Assembly: GCF_014650455.1 (NCBI RefSeq)
Contig: NZ_BMUZ01000014.1
Location: 62,001-126,000 of the forward strand
Reading direction: 5' to 3'
Source: Streptomyces xanthochromogenes
GTDB taxonomy: Bacteria > Actinomycetota > Actinomycetes > Streptomycetales > Streptomycetaceae
Length of the DNA stretch: 64,000 nucleotides
Shown here in pieces: positions 35,704 to 42,139 of the stretch. Each line of letters opens with the position of its first letter. The stretch's first letter is position 1. The notes under the pieces are model-generated. The model had not been told where the DNA came from, did no database searches, and saw only the letters and a program-made list of their open reading frames with translations. Both the position numbers and the translations under genes were made by a program.

Positions 35704-35859
35704 CTACTTGATCGCGGTGTCGATGACGGGGGAGAGCAGGCTGTCGGCGAGGAGGTAGCCGCCGACGAGGAGTACGGCCACGAGCCACCGGGGCGGGCGG
35801 ACGAGCTTGATGCCGAGGTAGCCGACGACGACCAGGGCGAGCCAGAGCGGGACGTTCAC
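35704..35859 (-). CDS. 51-residue membrane protein of the transfer region
   Basis: Starts at a GTG with AGGAG eight bases before. Two short hydrophobic segments (VPLWLALVVVGYLGIKLV, WLVAVLLVGGYLLADSLL) make up nearly the whole product. Genes of this size and kind lie between spdB-type and transfer-protein genes in many Streptomyces elements. A role in intramycelial spread is inferred from position only. Confidence 0.7.
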   Translation of the reverse strand: MNVPLWLALVVVGYLGIKLVRPPRWLVAVLLVGGYLLADSLLSPVIDTAIK

Positions 35860-35868
35860 GTTGGGCTC

Positions 35869-36060
35869 CTAGCGGGCGGCGCAGCAGTGGGTGCGGGCGG
35901 CGAGCTGGGCCGCGCTGCGGCTGGAGTAGTCGGCGGACCATCCGCAGCGGTCGTTGGTGCATACGGCCGCGTGCTTGGTCCGGCCGCGGTGGTCGCGGTA
36001 GGTGCCGATCTGTACGGGGCCGATCCGCATCACGGAGTGGAAGTGGTCACGAGAGGCCAT
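35869..36060 (-). CDS. Small mobile-element transfer protein
   Basis: Protein of 63 residues that matches the small 'mobile element transfer protein' common in Streptomyces AICEs. It shows FHSVMRIGPVQIGTYRDHRG, a Cys pair in VCTNDRCGW and a C-terminal Cys pair. The start MASRDHF follows AGGACAG; nine more codons upstream are possible. It ends ten bases before the 51-residue membrane protein gene. Confidence 0.75.
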   Translation of the reverse strand: MASRDHFHSVMRIGPVQIGTYRDHRGRTKHAAVCTNDRCGWSADYSSRSAAQLAARTHCCAAR

Positions 36061-36123
36061 GTCGATCTGTCCTTTCGGGCGCGTCATCCCGGTGCTGGCA
36101 GCAGGAATGAACTTGCCTGTCGA

Positions 36124-36771
36124 TCAAGCGAGTTGAGCGGCGATGACTTCGGCGAGCTGGGCCGGAACTCCGAGGCGGGCGCGCAAAGTGTCGGCGTCGA
36201 GTGCGGAGCCCGTACGCGCTCGGTGATCGTCGGCGAGCTTGCGGGCGTGGTCGACGAGGGCGGTCGGGACGGGCGGGGTGGTGGGCAGGTCAGGCGGGTC
36301 TATTCGTACGGGTTGATCGACGGGCTGCGGATCGGGGGCGGGCTCCGGGGCGTGGGGCTCGGCGACCGAGTCCACCGACGGGTTCGAGAGCGGCGCCTCG
36401 GGCATCGCCTCGCTCGCGGTGTGGGCGAGGAGGGTGCCGCCGAGGAAGGCGAGTGCGGGCCACCCGGCGATACCGAACCTCAGCCAGACAGGCGGGTGTT
36501 GGAGGTCGAGGAGCCCGGCGGTCGCGACGTTGGCGCCGAGCGAGGCGGACAGGGCGATCAGAAACCAGGACCAGGCGAGCCGAGAGGGCCCCGCGCTGCG
36601 CAGGCGCCGCCAGGAGGCGACCAGAAGCAGGTCGACGCTGACCGGATAGGCCCAGGCCTTCCAGCCTCCCTGCCCGGCGGCGAGGGCCAGGTCATGGAGG
36701 TGAGCGAAGGAGAGTGCTCCGGCGATCACGGCTTGCACGAGAACGGCGTCCAGGCGGATCGAGCGGTTCAT
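36124..36771 (-). CDS. DUF2637 membrane protein (Spd-like)
   Basis: Protein of 215 residues with four hydrophobic segments in the first 120 residues (AVLVQAVIAGALSFAHLHDL, WAYPVSVDLLLVASWR, SRLAWSWFLIALSASLGANV, WPALAFLGGTLLAHTAS), as in DUF2637. The C-terminal part is Pro-rich and ends in an HTH-like stretch (LDADTLRARLGVPAQLAEVI). DUF2637 genes are regular members of AICE transfer regions and may help plasmid spread. The ATG at 36771 has GGTGGAG before it. Confidence 0.8.
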   Translation of the reverse strand: MNRSIRLDAVLVQAVIAGALSFAHLHDLALAAGQGGWKAWAYPVSVDLLLVASWRRLRSAGPSRLAWSWFLIALSASLGANVATAGLLDLQHPPVWLRFGIAGWPALAFLGGTLLAHTASEAMPEAPLSNPSVDSVAEPHAPEPAPDPQPVDQPVRIDPPDLPTTPPVPTALVDHARKLADDHRARTGSALDADTLRARLGVPAQLAEVIAAQLA

Positions 36772-36862
36772 GGAGCTCCACCATTTCGGCGATTCGGCTT
36801 TTGGCATGGAGGGGGTAGGGACCTGGCGCGATGGGTCGCACCGACTGGAAGGGAGGAGAGCG

Positions 36863-38221
36863 TCAGGCCGTGGCGGGGCGAGCCTTGAGCGGCACGAGGG
36901 CCTTGGAGGGCGCAGCGACGACAGGCCGGAAGGCGGCGAGTGCCGGCAGATCGGGAGTGCGGTCGGCGTAGGCGTTGCAGCGGTTCACGGCGTCGCGCAG
37001 CGAGGTGTGCGGGGCGCGGATGCGGGCCCAGCCACCGGTCGAGTCGCCGGCGACGGCGACGCCCGGGGTATCGGGAGAGATCTGAATGGCGGCGAGGACG
37101 GCGTCCGGCGAGATGTCGCCGAAGGCCATGTTGGCGCTGGTCTCGTCGTTGACGCGGTGGGCGGTGCGGCCGGTGAGCTGAGCGCGGAGCATTGTGATGC
37201 CCTTGCCCAGTTCGGAGCCGAAGCGCTGACCGCAGATCTCCAGATAAATGCCTGCGGCGCGGCCGAGTTGGGCGAGCCGAACGAGGTCGGTGATGATGCG
37301 ATCGCGGCGCTTCTCCTCGTCCTTGTTTGCGAAGAGAGCGAGTTCTGCGACCTCGTCGACCAGGACGACGACCGGGACGGGGCGGAGGTCGGCAGGCAGG
37401 TCCCAGATGTCGGCGGCGATCTCCGCGTCCGGTACGGCGACGCTGATGCGCTGCTGAGCACGGATGAGCCGATAGACGTCCGCCATGTGCGAGACGAGCG
37501 CGTCCAAGAGGGCGAGCGCGGTCTCTTGGTCGTCCGCGAGGGCGGAGAAGCGGCGGGCCAGAGGGAAGAGTTCGACGCCCTGTTTGCAATCGATCCCGAC
37601 CAGGGCGACGTCGAGCGGGGCCAGTCCGCAGACGAGGCTGCGCAGGTACACGGACTTGCCGGATTCGGTGGCTCCCAGCGTGAGCCCGTGGGGCACGGCC
37701 CGGAAGTCTCGGTAATGCACGGCCCCGTCCTCGCGCAGGGCCACGGGAATGCGCATCGGAGCAGCGTCACTGGCCTTCGCAGCGGGCATCCGAACCTGCC
37801 TGAGCACGTCGTAGGCCGTCATGCGTAACTCCACGACCCCTGAACGAAGTTCGCGAGAGCTGACGCCGTACATCCCGAAGGAATGGCGCAACCTGTCTGT
37901 CGCGGCGGAGAAGTCGAAGGCGTCCTGACCGGGGCGGAGCTTGAGCCGCAGGACCAGGCCCGTGCGCGTCGGCCGTATCCGCAGGATGCGGGGTGAGCGG
38001 GACTCGGGCACGGAGCGGCCGGCCATCCGGGCTAGGGCGAGCCGCCAGCGCGCGGGTGGCACGGTGAGCCCGCAGGCTTCCATGACCGCGGCGTACCGGA
38101 CCAGAAGCCGCAGCGAGGCGAGCGGAGCGCCTAAGCAGACCCAGTACCAGGCAGGACGCCGCCTCCGCAGGATCACTGCGAAGGCGACGACCAGCGTCAG
38201 CACGACCATGAAGGTGGTCAT
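36863..38221 (-). CDS. traSA: FtsK/SpoIIIE-type conjugal DNA translocase (Tra)
   Basis: Moves double-stranded element DNA into the recipient, the single essential transfer gene of these elements. The 452-residue protein has N-terminal membrane segments (FMVVLTLVVAFAVIL and WYWVCLGAPLASLRLLV), then the motor: Walker A GLTLGATESGKSVYLRS, Walker B PVPVVVLVDEVAELALF, and AQLGRAAGIYLEICGQR downstream. The end may hold the clt-binding winged helix. The ATG at 38221 lies three bases after the preceding stop, so the two genes are one unit. Confidence 0.9.
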   Translation of the reverse strand: MTTFMVVLTLVVAFAVILRRRRPAWYWVCLGAPLASLRLLVRYAAVMEACGLTVPPARWRLALARMAGRSVPESRSPRILRIRPTRTGLVLRLKLRPGQDAFDFSAATDRLRHSFGMYGVSSRELRSGVVELRMTAYDVLRQVRMPAAKASDAAPMRIPVALREDGAVHYRDFRAVPHGLTLGATESGKSVYLRSLVCGLAPLDVALVGIDCKQGVELFPLARRFSALADDQETALALLDALVSHMADVYRLIRAQQRISVAVPDAEIAADIWDLPADLRPVPVVVLVDEVAELALFANKDEEKRRDRIITDLVRLAQLGRAAGIYLEICGQRFGSELGKGITMLRAQLTGRTAHRVNDETSANMAFGDISPDAVLAAIQISPDTPGVAVAGDSTGGWARIRAPHTSLRDAVNRCNAYADRTPDLPALAAFRPVVAAPSKALVPLKARPATA

Positions 38222-38223
38222 GG

Positions 38224-38580
38224 TCAAGCTGCCTTGTGCTGCGTGGCACCGACCCCGAGGGAGGTGAGGGCGACCGCGCGGTAGGCGATGCCGTGGCGCT
38301 TCTGGCCGTTGAACTCGTTCTCCCACGGCCGCGCGATGAGCCCGGTCAGCGCGACCGGGGTCCCCATGGCCAAGTCGTCGGAGAGACCGGGCTTGGGGAT
38401 GGTGACGGACAGGATCTCAACCTCGTCGTTGGCCGCGAACATCACGTCCACGGTCATCAGAGCGGCCCCGGTCTCGGCGTCCACGGCGAGCTCGCCGGTG
38501 CGGCGGTCCTTGATCTTGGGCTGCGGCGCTTTGGCGACCATGACGGTAGCGGCGGAAGTATCCACGGGGATCTGACGCAC
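38224..38580 (-). CDS. SCO3933-type AICE regulatory protein
   Basis: Protein of 118 residues with a GTG start, beta-rich, with RRTGELAVDAETGAALMTVD and GTPVALTGLIARPWENEFNG. This matches the small protein found ahead of tra in many Streptomyces elements, often called SCO3933 family. The OB-like composition would suit single-strand DNA or protein binding, but the role is unproven. The KorSA-type operators lie just before it, so it opens the repressor-controlled transfer operon. Confidence 0.75.
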   Translation of the reverse strand: MRQIPVDTSAATVMVAKAPQPKIKDRRTGELAVDAETGAALMTVDVMFAANDEVEILSVTIPKPGLSDDLAMGTPVALTGLIARPWENEFNGQKRHGIAYRAVALTSLGVGATQHKAA

Positions 38581-38615
38581 AGTTGATCACTCCTCTATAG
38601 GTGCTGAGCTCCACC

Positions 38616-38631
38616 ACTCATGTACATGAGT
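38616..38631. promoter_or_regulatory. KorSA operator, perfect palindrome
   Basis: ACTCATGTACATGAGT is an exact 16-base palindrome 36 bases before the transfer operon start. Related sites at 38652 and 39521 support it as the operator of the GntR repressor next door. Confidence 0.75.
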
Positions 38632-38651
38632 GACATGAAGAAGAGTGCAGC

Positions 38652-38667
38652 ACTCCTATATATGAGT
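38652..38667. promoter_or_regulatory. Second KorSA operator, imperfect
   Basis: ACTCCTATATATGAGT shares both half-sites of the palindrome at 38616, with its centre 36 bases further from the transfer operon and 52 bases beyond the korSA stop. Confidence 0.6.
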
Positions 38668-38719
38668 CAACCCGCCGAGATGAAGAAGTCGCGGCGGGTT
38701 GTGGGGAGTTGAGCGCGCG

Positions 38720-39499
38720 TCAGTCGGCTGCGGGGATCCGGTAGCTGAAGACGAACTGGTCAGCGGCCATGAGGGTGTCGCAGACCTCGACCACGCGACC
38801 GGCGGTCGTCACGGCCTCGCGCACGAGGTGAACCACCGGAGCGCCGGGGCTCAGCGCCAGCTCGGACGTCTCGGCCTTGGACGCCGGGCGGGCTTGGAGC
38901 GTCTCGACGAACTCAGCGAACTCGTGTCCGTGGTCTTCGAGTCGGGCGTAGATGCCGCCCCCGCCGGGGTTCTCGGCGAAGAGCTCGGGGATGTCCTTCA
39001 CCACGTCCCAGGGGAGGTAAGAGGTCGCCGTCTCGACGGGCGTGCCGTTGCGGAAGTAGAGCCGCCGTCGAGCGAGGACCTGGGTGCCGGCCTCGACGTC
39101 CAGGCGCTCGGCGATGTCCTCACTGGCTTCCATCGGGCCGATGTAGAGCACGCTCACCTTCGCGGTCGCTCCCGACTGGGCCGACTCGGCCAGGTACGCG
39201 GCCTTGCCGCCTTGCCGATGCGATCGCCGAAAGCGGTCGGAGGAGCGGTGCCGTACGGGCGGCCGGTCCTTCACGATGGAACCCTTGCCGTGCCGGGTCT
39301 CCACGAGCCCACTGGCCCGGACCTCGGCCATGGCCTTGCGCACGGTCCCGCCGGCCACGCCGTAGCGCTCCGCGAGTTCGGACTCGCTCGGCACCAGTTC
39401 GCCGGGCTTGAGAACGCCGGCCCGGATCTGCTGAACGATTTCGTCGGCGATCTGCACGTACCGGGGTACGGCCTTCCCACCTCCTACTGCTGTTCCCAT
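38720..39499 (-). CDS. korSA: GntR-family repressor, KorSA-like
   Basis: Regulator of transfer of 259 residues. The winged HTH covers about residues 12-78 (YVQIADEIVQQIRAGVLKPG, SESELAERYGVAGGTVRKAM, LVETRHGKGSIV) and the UTRA ligand domain about 100-255. KorSA proteins silence pra/tra and keep the element integrated; nearby palindromes at 38616, 38652 and 39521 are the likely sites, so it would control the tra operon, itself and the divergent Nudix gene. The ATG at 39499 follows AGAAGGA; one four codons upstream is less well placed. Confidence 0.85.
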   Translation of the reverse strand: MGTAVGGGKAVPRYVQIADEIVQQIRAGVLKPGELVPSESELAERYGVAGGTVRKAMAEVRASGLVETRHGKGSIVKDRPPVRHRSSDRFRRSHRQGGKAAYLAESAQSGATAKVSVLYIGPMEASEDIAERLDVEAGTQVLARRRLYFRNGTPVETATSYLPWDVVKDIPELFAENPGGGGIYARLEDHGHEFAEFVETLQARPASKAETSELALSPGAPVVHLVREAVTTAGRVVEVCDTLMAADQFVFSYRIPAAD

Positions 39500-39520
39500 A
39501 GTCCTTCTCATCCTCCTATG

Positions 39521-39535
39521 CTCCTGTACATGAGT
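39521..39535. promoter_or_regulatory. KorSA operator overlapping the Nudix start
   Basis: CTCCTGTACATGAGT is one base short of the 38616 palindrome pattern. It lies between the divergent korSA and Nudix genes, and the Nudix ATG (39530) falls inside it. Confidence 0.65.
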
Positions 39536-39985
39536 AACAGCGCGCAGGAAGGCCAGTCAACGCCGCTCCACTCCGTGTCCGTGGCCGGGGTGGTAGTCCG
39601 CGACGACGGCCGTCTCCTGGCCATCCGGCGCGCGGACAACGGCACTTGGGAGCTCCCCGGCGGCGTGCTCGAACTCGACGAGACTCCAGAGGTGGGGGTC
39701 CGCCGCGAAGTTCTGGAGGAGACGGGCATCGAGGTCGAGGTCGACGAGCTGACCGGGGTCTACAAGAACACGACCCGAGGCATCGTGGCCCTGGTCTTCC
39801 GCTGCAAGCCCGCGGGCGGTGTCGAGCGCACGTCGAGCGAATCAACGGCCGTCGCCTGGCTCACGCCGGAAGAGGTCACGGAGTGGATGTCCGAGGTCTA
39901 CGCGATCCGTCTCCTGGACGCGCTGGACGGCGCGGGGCCGCATGTCCGAAGCCACGACGGCAAGCGCCTGACGCCTGCGCGATAG
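39530..39985 (+). CDS. pif: Nudix hydrolase, Pif-like immunity factor
   Basis: Nudix protein of 151 residues. The box is complete: GGVLELDETPEVG followed by VRREVLEETGIEV. In pSAM2 the Nudix protein Pif, encoded by the element, blocks redundant transfer between cells already carrying it; place and domain here suggest the same, which is inference. Upstream of the ATG there is no ribosome site and the ATG lies in a KorSA-type operator, so the mRNA may be leaderless, or translation may start at the GTG of VSVAGVVV further in. Homologs in other elements exist without proven immunity. Confidence 0.75.
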   Translation: MSNSAQEGQSTPLHSVSVAGVVVRDDGRLLAIRRADNGTWELPGGVLELDETPEVGVRREVLEETGIEVEVDELTGVYKNTTRGIVALVFRCKPAGGVERTSSESTAVAWLTPEEVTEWMSEVYAIRLLDALDGAGPHVRSHDGKRLTPAR

Positions 39986-40026
39986 AACTTTCCCTACTTC
40001 ATCAAGGCCCGCGCACGGCGCGGGAG

Positions 40027-40046
40027 CGCGCCGCCTCTGCGGCGCG
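40027..40046 (+). terminator. Hairpin after the Nudix gene
   Basis: CGCGCCGC, loop CTCT and GCGGCGCG form an exact eight-base stem 41 bases after the stop. Confidence 0.5.
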
Positions 40047-40139
40047 GCCTGCCTCCTGTCTGCGCCCCGGCTGGCCGCGCCCGGCGGCGCGCTAGCGAGC
40101 TGCGGGCATGAAGTGGGAGATACCCTCTGTGGCTGGGGC

Positions 40140-40307
40140 GGTCGGCTCCGCGGCTTTAGGCAGCCACTTTGGGGCGAGCCTCTAAGATCATGGCCCCAAC
40201 GTCGTGCTTTAACGGGCAGGTCCACAGACTGCCCGACTCGCCGGAAGCTTACGGGGCCATGATCACTCGCCCCAAAGCAGCTCCAGCCCAAAGCCGCTCC
40301 GCCGACC
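40140..40307. repeat. 168-base nested inverted repeat
   Basis: Arms 40140-40197 and 40253-40307 match in five blocks: GGTCGGC, GCGGCTTT, a short GGC block, CTTTGGGGCGAG and GATCATGGCCCC with their exact inverses. The 55-base centre has its own stem, CGGGCAG with CTGCCCG (40213-40235). It begins 12 bases beyond the stop of the MBL gene and follows the Nudix hairpin. It could be a structured RNA, an origin for rolling-circle or second-strand synthesis, or a terminator pair. I know no matching family. Confidence 0.8.
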
Positions 40308-40319
40308 TAGCATGCGGCG

Positions 40320-41372
40320 CTACTCCTTCTCTGTCTGCAACACCCCATGATCCACACCGATTTCCCATGTGCGACACATCGGCGATTCCAGCGAATCGAC
40401 AGTCGCGCTATGCCGACTCACCCCCGGTGACCACGAAATACCCCTGCTGGTCGCAGTGATGCTCAACGATCCCGCACAAGCCAATTTAGAGTAAGTCCCC
40501 TGCTCGTTGCTGATCGATGAAGGAAGCGCAGATGCGTGACACGTTCGACTGACTTGCGTGCAGGCTATCCGCACCTTAGATCCCAGCGCGTCACGAATTC
40601 CATCTATGATCTCTTTACGCGGGTTCAGAAAGCTTGATCGCCCATGGGAAAAAATAACGAGTTCCGGCTGGACTGCCCTCGCCAACTCTCTCGCGAATTC
40701 TCTATTATCGGCAGCACCCGACCGGCCGCCATGATGCGGGAACACCAGAACTGGAGCCGCCATATCGACCCCGACCCGTTGCATTTCAGCGAAGCCTTTG
40801 GCATCAAGATCACCGGGCAACAGGACCGCTGGGCTACCATCCAATTCAATCCGAACTACCGCTGACATGCCATTGGAGGTAATAGACCCGAGAGGATGCT
40901 TACCATTTGTCGGGCCAACACCGGCCCACAAAATTCCCGGATGCAGGATACGTACACCTATTCTCGCACAGTTAAGGGCGCCATTCGCGCCCACATTGAG
41001 GTTGGTGCAAACATTGATCAACCCTCTTTGGTGACGATCCGCCGCCACGGTGAGAAGGTCAATGAAAGCTTCGGACAGCTTTGTAGAATCTGGATTTGCC
41101 CATAACGCCTTGACGGTAACTTCGTCATGCGCCATGAGGGCTGCGGCACCTTTAATGTGGTCGTTATCCGCGTGAGAAAGAATGAGATGGTCGACGGTGC
41201 TCGCGCCTACGCGATCCATTGCTTCCAAAAGTGGCACAACAGCCGGCACATCCACAACGACTCCGCTTGGCCCGTCATAGATAAACGAACAGTTGCCATG
41301 CCCGACGTTTAGGATCTGCGCAGAGAGCTGGATAGAAGTACGTTGGTTCGGGAGCTCCACTTTAGTAGTCAA
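40320..41372 (-). CDS. ComEC/Rec2-like metallo-beta-lactamase-fold hydrolase
   Basis: Protein of 350 residues, third gene of a coupled operon. The MBL fold is of the ComEC type: LNVGHGNCSFIYDGPSG at the start, the zinc motif LSHADNDHIKGAAAL, VLLPGDLDAKGFAEM with the bridging Asp, and VFPHHGGRSGAAD with a further His. The zinc site is complete. ComEC-type MBL domains act as nucleases or phosphodiesterases, so a nuclease effector is a reasonable inference. I chose the TTG at 41372 with GGGG six bases before it; a TTG at 41387 overlapping the preceding stop as TTGA is the alternative. The last 70 residues match nothing known. The A+T-richer DNA marks acquired cargo. Confidence 0.8.
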   Translation of the reverse strand: MTTKVELPNQRTSIQLSAQILNVGHGNCSFIYDGPSGVVVDVPAVVPLLEAMDRVGASTVDHLILSHADNDHIKGAAALMAHDEVTVKALWANPDSTKLSEAFIDLLTVAADRHQRGLINVCTNLNVGANGALNCARIGVRILHPGILWAGVGPTNGKHPLGSITSNGMSAVVRIELDGSPAVLLPGDLDAKGFAEMQRVGVDMAAPVLVFPHHGGRSGAADNREFARELARAVQPELVIFSHGRSSFLNPRKEIIDGIRDALGSKVRIACTQVSRTCHASALPSSISNEQGTYSKLACAGSLSITATSRGISWSPGVSRHSATVDSLESPMCRTWEIGVDHGVLQTEKE

Positions 41373-41383
41373 AGCCTTCCCCT

Positions 41384-42139
41384 TCAAAGCGTCGGCAGCC
41401 AGCTGCGTGGAATATCAGGAGCCATTTCGAAATTTTCGAAGAAGAGCTCCTCTGAAGACCTCGCGTGAATATTCACTCGTGCCATAAACCGTTTCCCAGG
41501 CAGTTCATCCACTGTCATTCCCACACATGAAGTGATCATGTCTGCCGGAAGAATTACGGCATCGACAGGATCCCAAGCCACGACGATTACTTCGACAATC
41601 GGCTCGGCCCCGATACGGTCTACCCGAAGCACACGTACAACCGTGCGATACCCAACCCTCTCCGGAGCCGGTCCAATCAGCTGCTCACGATGAGCTCGTG
41701 CCAGGGCTGACTCAATTTCTGCCGGCTCAAAGCGCTTTCGCAACATGCATGGGATGCTGGAACGGTAGCGCCGAATGCTGGTCTGTTCGTCAAGGTCTGC
41801 ATACCCTGTGATTAGGACCGCCGGAACTCTGCGCCTGTTGCTTGCAGCGACAACTTGAGCTCCCGTAAACGGGGCTGTAGCCGAATGACTCAATCTATGG
41901 TCGCAAACAAGCCCGTCGGCCCTCGCGGCAACGTTATCCAGGAGCTCTTGAAGAGTTGGAAACGTTGGATCGATAGCGACGGGTACGAATTCTGCATCTT
42001 CCAGCAGGATAGAAGTACGCCTCATATCATCAAGCGAGTCATCTACCACTGCGATCTTGGAACCGGGCCTCAAGGTGTCAAGAACGCTCTGCACTTTTAC
42101 CTCAACTTCGCGGGGCACATCAAAAAATTCGAATGACAC
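41384..42139 (-). CDS. REC-domain protein with unknown C-terminal domain
   Basis: Protein of 251 residues. The receiver domain fills about residues 26-150 and is intact: acidic pair Asp33-Asp34 (IAVVDDSLDD), phospho-acceptor Asp80 (GLVCDHRLS), Thr111 (AVLITGYAD) and Lys135 (MLRKRFEP). The last 100 residues (VGYRTVVRVLRVDRI, ILPADMITSCVGMTVDEL, ARVNIHARSSEELFFE) form no output domain I recognise and there is no HTH, so it is not a usual transcription factor. The GTG start overlaps the kinase stop by one base (TAGTG). It is the natural phosphate acceptor for the kinase encoded just upstream. Confidence 0.8.
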   Translation of the reverse strand: MSFEFFDVPREVEVKVQSVLDTLRPGSKIAVVDDSLDDMRRTSILLEDAEFVPVAIDPTFPTLQELLDNVAARADGLVCDHRLSHSATAPFTGAQVVAASNRRRVPAVLITGYADLDEQTSIRRYRSSIPCMLRKRFEPAEIESALARAHREQLIGPAPERVGYRTVVRVLRVDRIGAEPIVEVIVVAWDPVDAVILPADMITSCVGMTVDELPGKRFMARVNIHARSSEELFFENFEMAPDIPRSWLPTL

